A stretch of 64,000 nucleotides of DNA from contig NZ_JAJNDA010000003.1 of NCBI RefSeq assembly GCF_021026295.1, positions 1 to 64,000 of the forward strand. The letters run 5' to 3'. Of the stretch, positions 63,031 to 64,000 are shown one piece after another. This stretch comes from Actinomycetospora soli. Lineage in GTDB: Bacteria; Actinomycetota; Actinomycetes; Mycobacteriales; Pseudonocardiaceae. Position numbers and translations under genes: made by a program. Every line of letters starts with the position of its first letter. The first letter of the stretch is position 1. Under the pieces are notes generated by a model. That model worked only from the letters and a program-made list of their open reading frames with translations, was not told where the DNA came from and did no database searches.

Positions 63031-64000
63031 GCGCCCCCGAGCTCGAGCGCCCGATGACCACGGATCTCGTCGTCCTCGCGGAGCAGGCCGCCCTGACCGG
63101 CGAGCTCGTCGAGGCCGCCCGGTGCGCCGACGAGGTGCTGGCCACCGACGCGCCCGAACGCGACCTCGTCCGCGCCGCGCGCGTGCTCGCCGCGGTACAC
63201 GCCCACCGCGGGATGCTGACCGACGCCGCGGAGCTCCACGCCTGGGTCGCCGCCGTCGCCCCGGCCGGCGCCTCCCCCGCCGCCGCCGTCGCTCTCGTCG
63301 GCACCGGCCGCGAGCTCCCCGACTCCCCCGCCGACCTACGCCGTCCCGCGCCTCCGACCCTCCGGACCGGGGCCGACGGCCTCGTCGGGAAGGCGATCCG
63401 CGCGAGCGTGCGGCCCGGCGGGTCGGCGTCGGCGCTGTCCGAGCTGACCCGGGCCGCCGCCATGCTCGAGTGCTGCGCCACCCCGGTGCTGCACGACGAC
63501 TCCCCGGCCGCCCTCGGCGCCCTGGTCGCCCTGCACCGCGGGGAGCCCGACCTCGCCCGGACCCTCGTCGACCGCGCGATCGCCACCGACCTCGGTGGCG
63601 CGCCCTACCGCCGCCGGCACCTGCTGCTGCGCGCGTGGGCGGACATGGCGGGCGGCGACCTGCTCGCGGCCCGTGCCGGGCTCGACGCCGCGAACGCCCG
63701 CCCGGAGCCGGTGCACGCGCGGGACGAGCTGGTGGCGGTGGCGCTGGAGGCCGGCCTGGTCCGGCGCGCCGGCGACACCCGCGGCCTGCTCGCCGTGTGG
63801 TCCCGCGCGCGCGAGGCGGTGCTGCGGCACGCCGTCGACCTGTGGTCGCTCCTCCCGATCGGCGAGCTCGCCGTCGTGGCCGGACGCCTGGGCCAGCTGG
63901 GGTGGCTCGCCCCGCACCTGCAGGCCGGCGACGAGCTGCTCGCCGCTCTCGGCGAGCCGGTGCTCTGGGCCGCGCCGTGGCACTGGTGCGCCTTCCTCGC
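63027..64000 (+). CDS. LuxR-type regulator, locus B (partial)
   Basis: The first 324 codons are present from a GTG overlapping the Hsp70-like stop; the C-terminus, including the expected HTH, is beyond the window. It aligns along its length with the locus A regulator, for example SPAALGALVALHRGEPDLAR, GGAPYRRRHLLLRAWADMAG, RRAGDTRGLLAVWSRARE and VDLWSLLPIGELAVVAGRLG. No P-loop is visible in the helical-repeat sensor part. Confidence 0.75.
   Translation, partial: MSAPELERPMTTDLVVLAEQAALTGELVEAARCADEVLATDAPERDLVRAARVLAAVHAHRGMLTDAAELHAWVAAVAPAGASPAAAVALVGTGRELPDSPADLRRPAPPTLRTGADGLVGKAIRASVRPGGSASALSELTRAAAMLECCATPVLHDDSPAALGALVALHRGEPDLARTLVDRAIATDLGGAPYRRRHLLLRAWADMAGGDLLAARAGLDAANARPEPVHARDELVAVALEAGLVRRAGDTRGLLAVWSRAREAVLRHAVDLWSLLPIGELAVVAGRLGQLGWLAPHLQAGDELLAALGEPVLWAAPWHWCAFL

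Overview
This window comes from a high-GC actinobacterium. I infer Pseudonocardiaceae (Pseudonocardia or Actinomycetospora-like) from four things: very GC-rich codon use with many GTG starts, pervasive 4-bp ATGA/GTGA gene overlaps, an AftB-type arabinan glycosyltransferase, and a housekeeping block in the gene order known from mycobacteria (dgt ... glyS, smtB, zur, a small hypothetical gene, uppS, recO, era, corC, ybeY, phoH, rsmE, dnaJ2, hrcA). No rRNA, tRNA, CRISPR array, transposase or prophage gene was recognised.

Layout. 1-1488: a proline-rich protein with a roadblock-like N-terminus, cut by the window edge. 1835-6619: AftB-like glycosyltransferase, dGTPase, a frameshifted DUF218 (YdcF-like) gene and XdhC. 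6678-25965: conserved core, meaning glycyl-tRNA synthetase, the SmtB/Zur zinc-regulator pair, a BCCT transporter, UppS, RecO, Era, CorC-like protein, YbeY, PhoH, an ABC-F ATPase, RsmE, DnaJ and HrcA, with small genes between. 26128-34991: locus A of a five-gene module. 35036-42438: a molybdenum hydroxylase subunit, YihY, a sirtuin, a hydrolase, a frameshifted aldo/keto reductase divergent from a TetR gene, and a SABATH-type methyltransferase. 42484-51918: an organic-acid catabolic cluster (hydantoinase-like amidohydrolase, flavoprotein, IclR, CoA-transferase, CitE-like lyase, cyclase, MmgE/PrpD, MFS) carrying four matching putative IclR operators. 51951-56246: methyltransferase, SDR, HAD phosphatase, a frameshifted LysR gene and an EamA exporter. 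56178-64000: locus B, a paralogous copy of the five-gene module, cut by the right edge.

Main discovery candidate. The module occurs twice in the same orientation: iniC-like and iniA-like dynamin GTPases plus an IniB-N-domain protein on the minus strand, divergent from a membrane-anchored Hsp70-like protein coupled to a LuxR-type regulator on the plus strand. Mycobacterial iniBAC responds to cell-wall stress. Physical coupling of that set to a transmembrane Hsp70 fold with a proline-rich extracytoplasmic tail and a private regulator is, to my knowledge, not a described system. Copy B keeps the Hsp70 nucleotide-binding residues and copy A has lost several of them, so the two loci look functionally differentiated.

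Other structure. A family of 40-bp palindromes sits exactly on gene 3' ends and shows compensatory arm changes. Two more dispersed palindrome families and an in-frame palindromic insertion inside a flavoprotein gene are also present. Three genes carry single small indels that break otherwise conserved proteins; these are either real pseudogenes or assembly errors.
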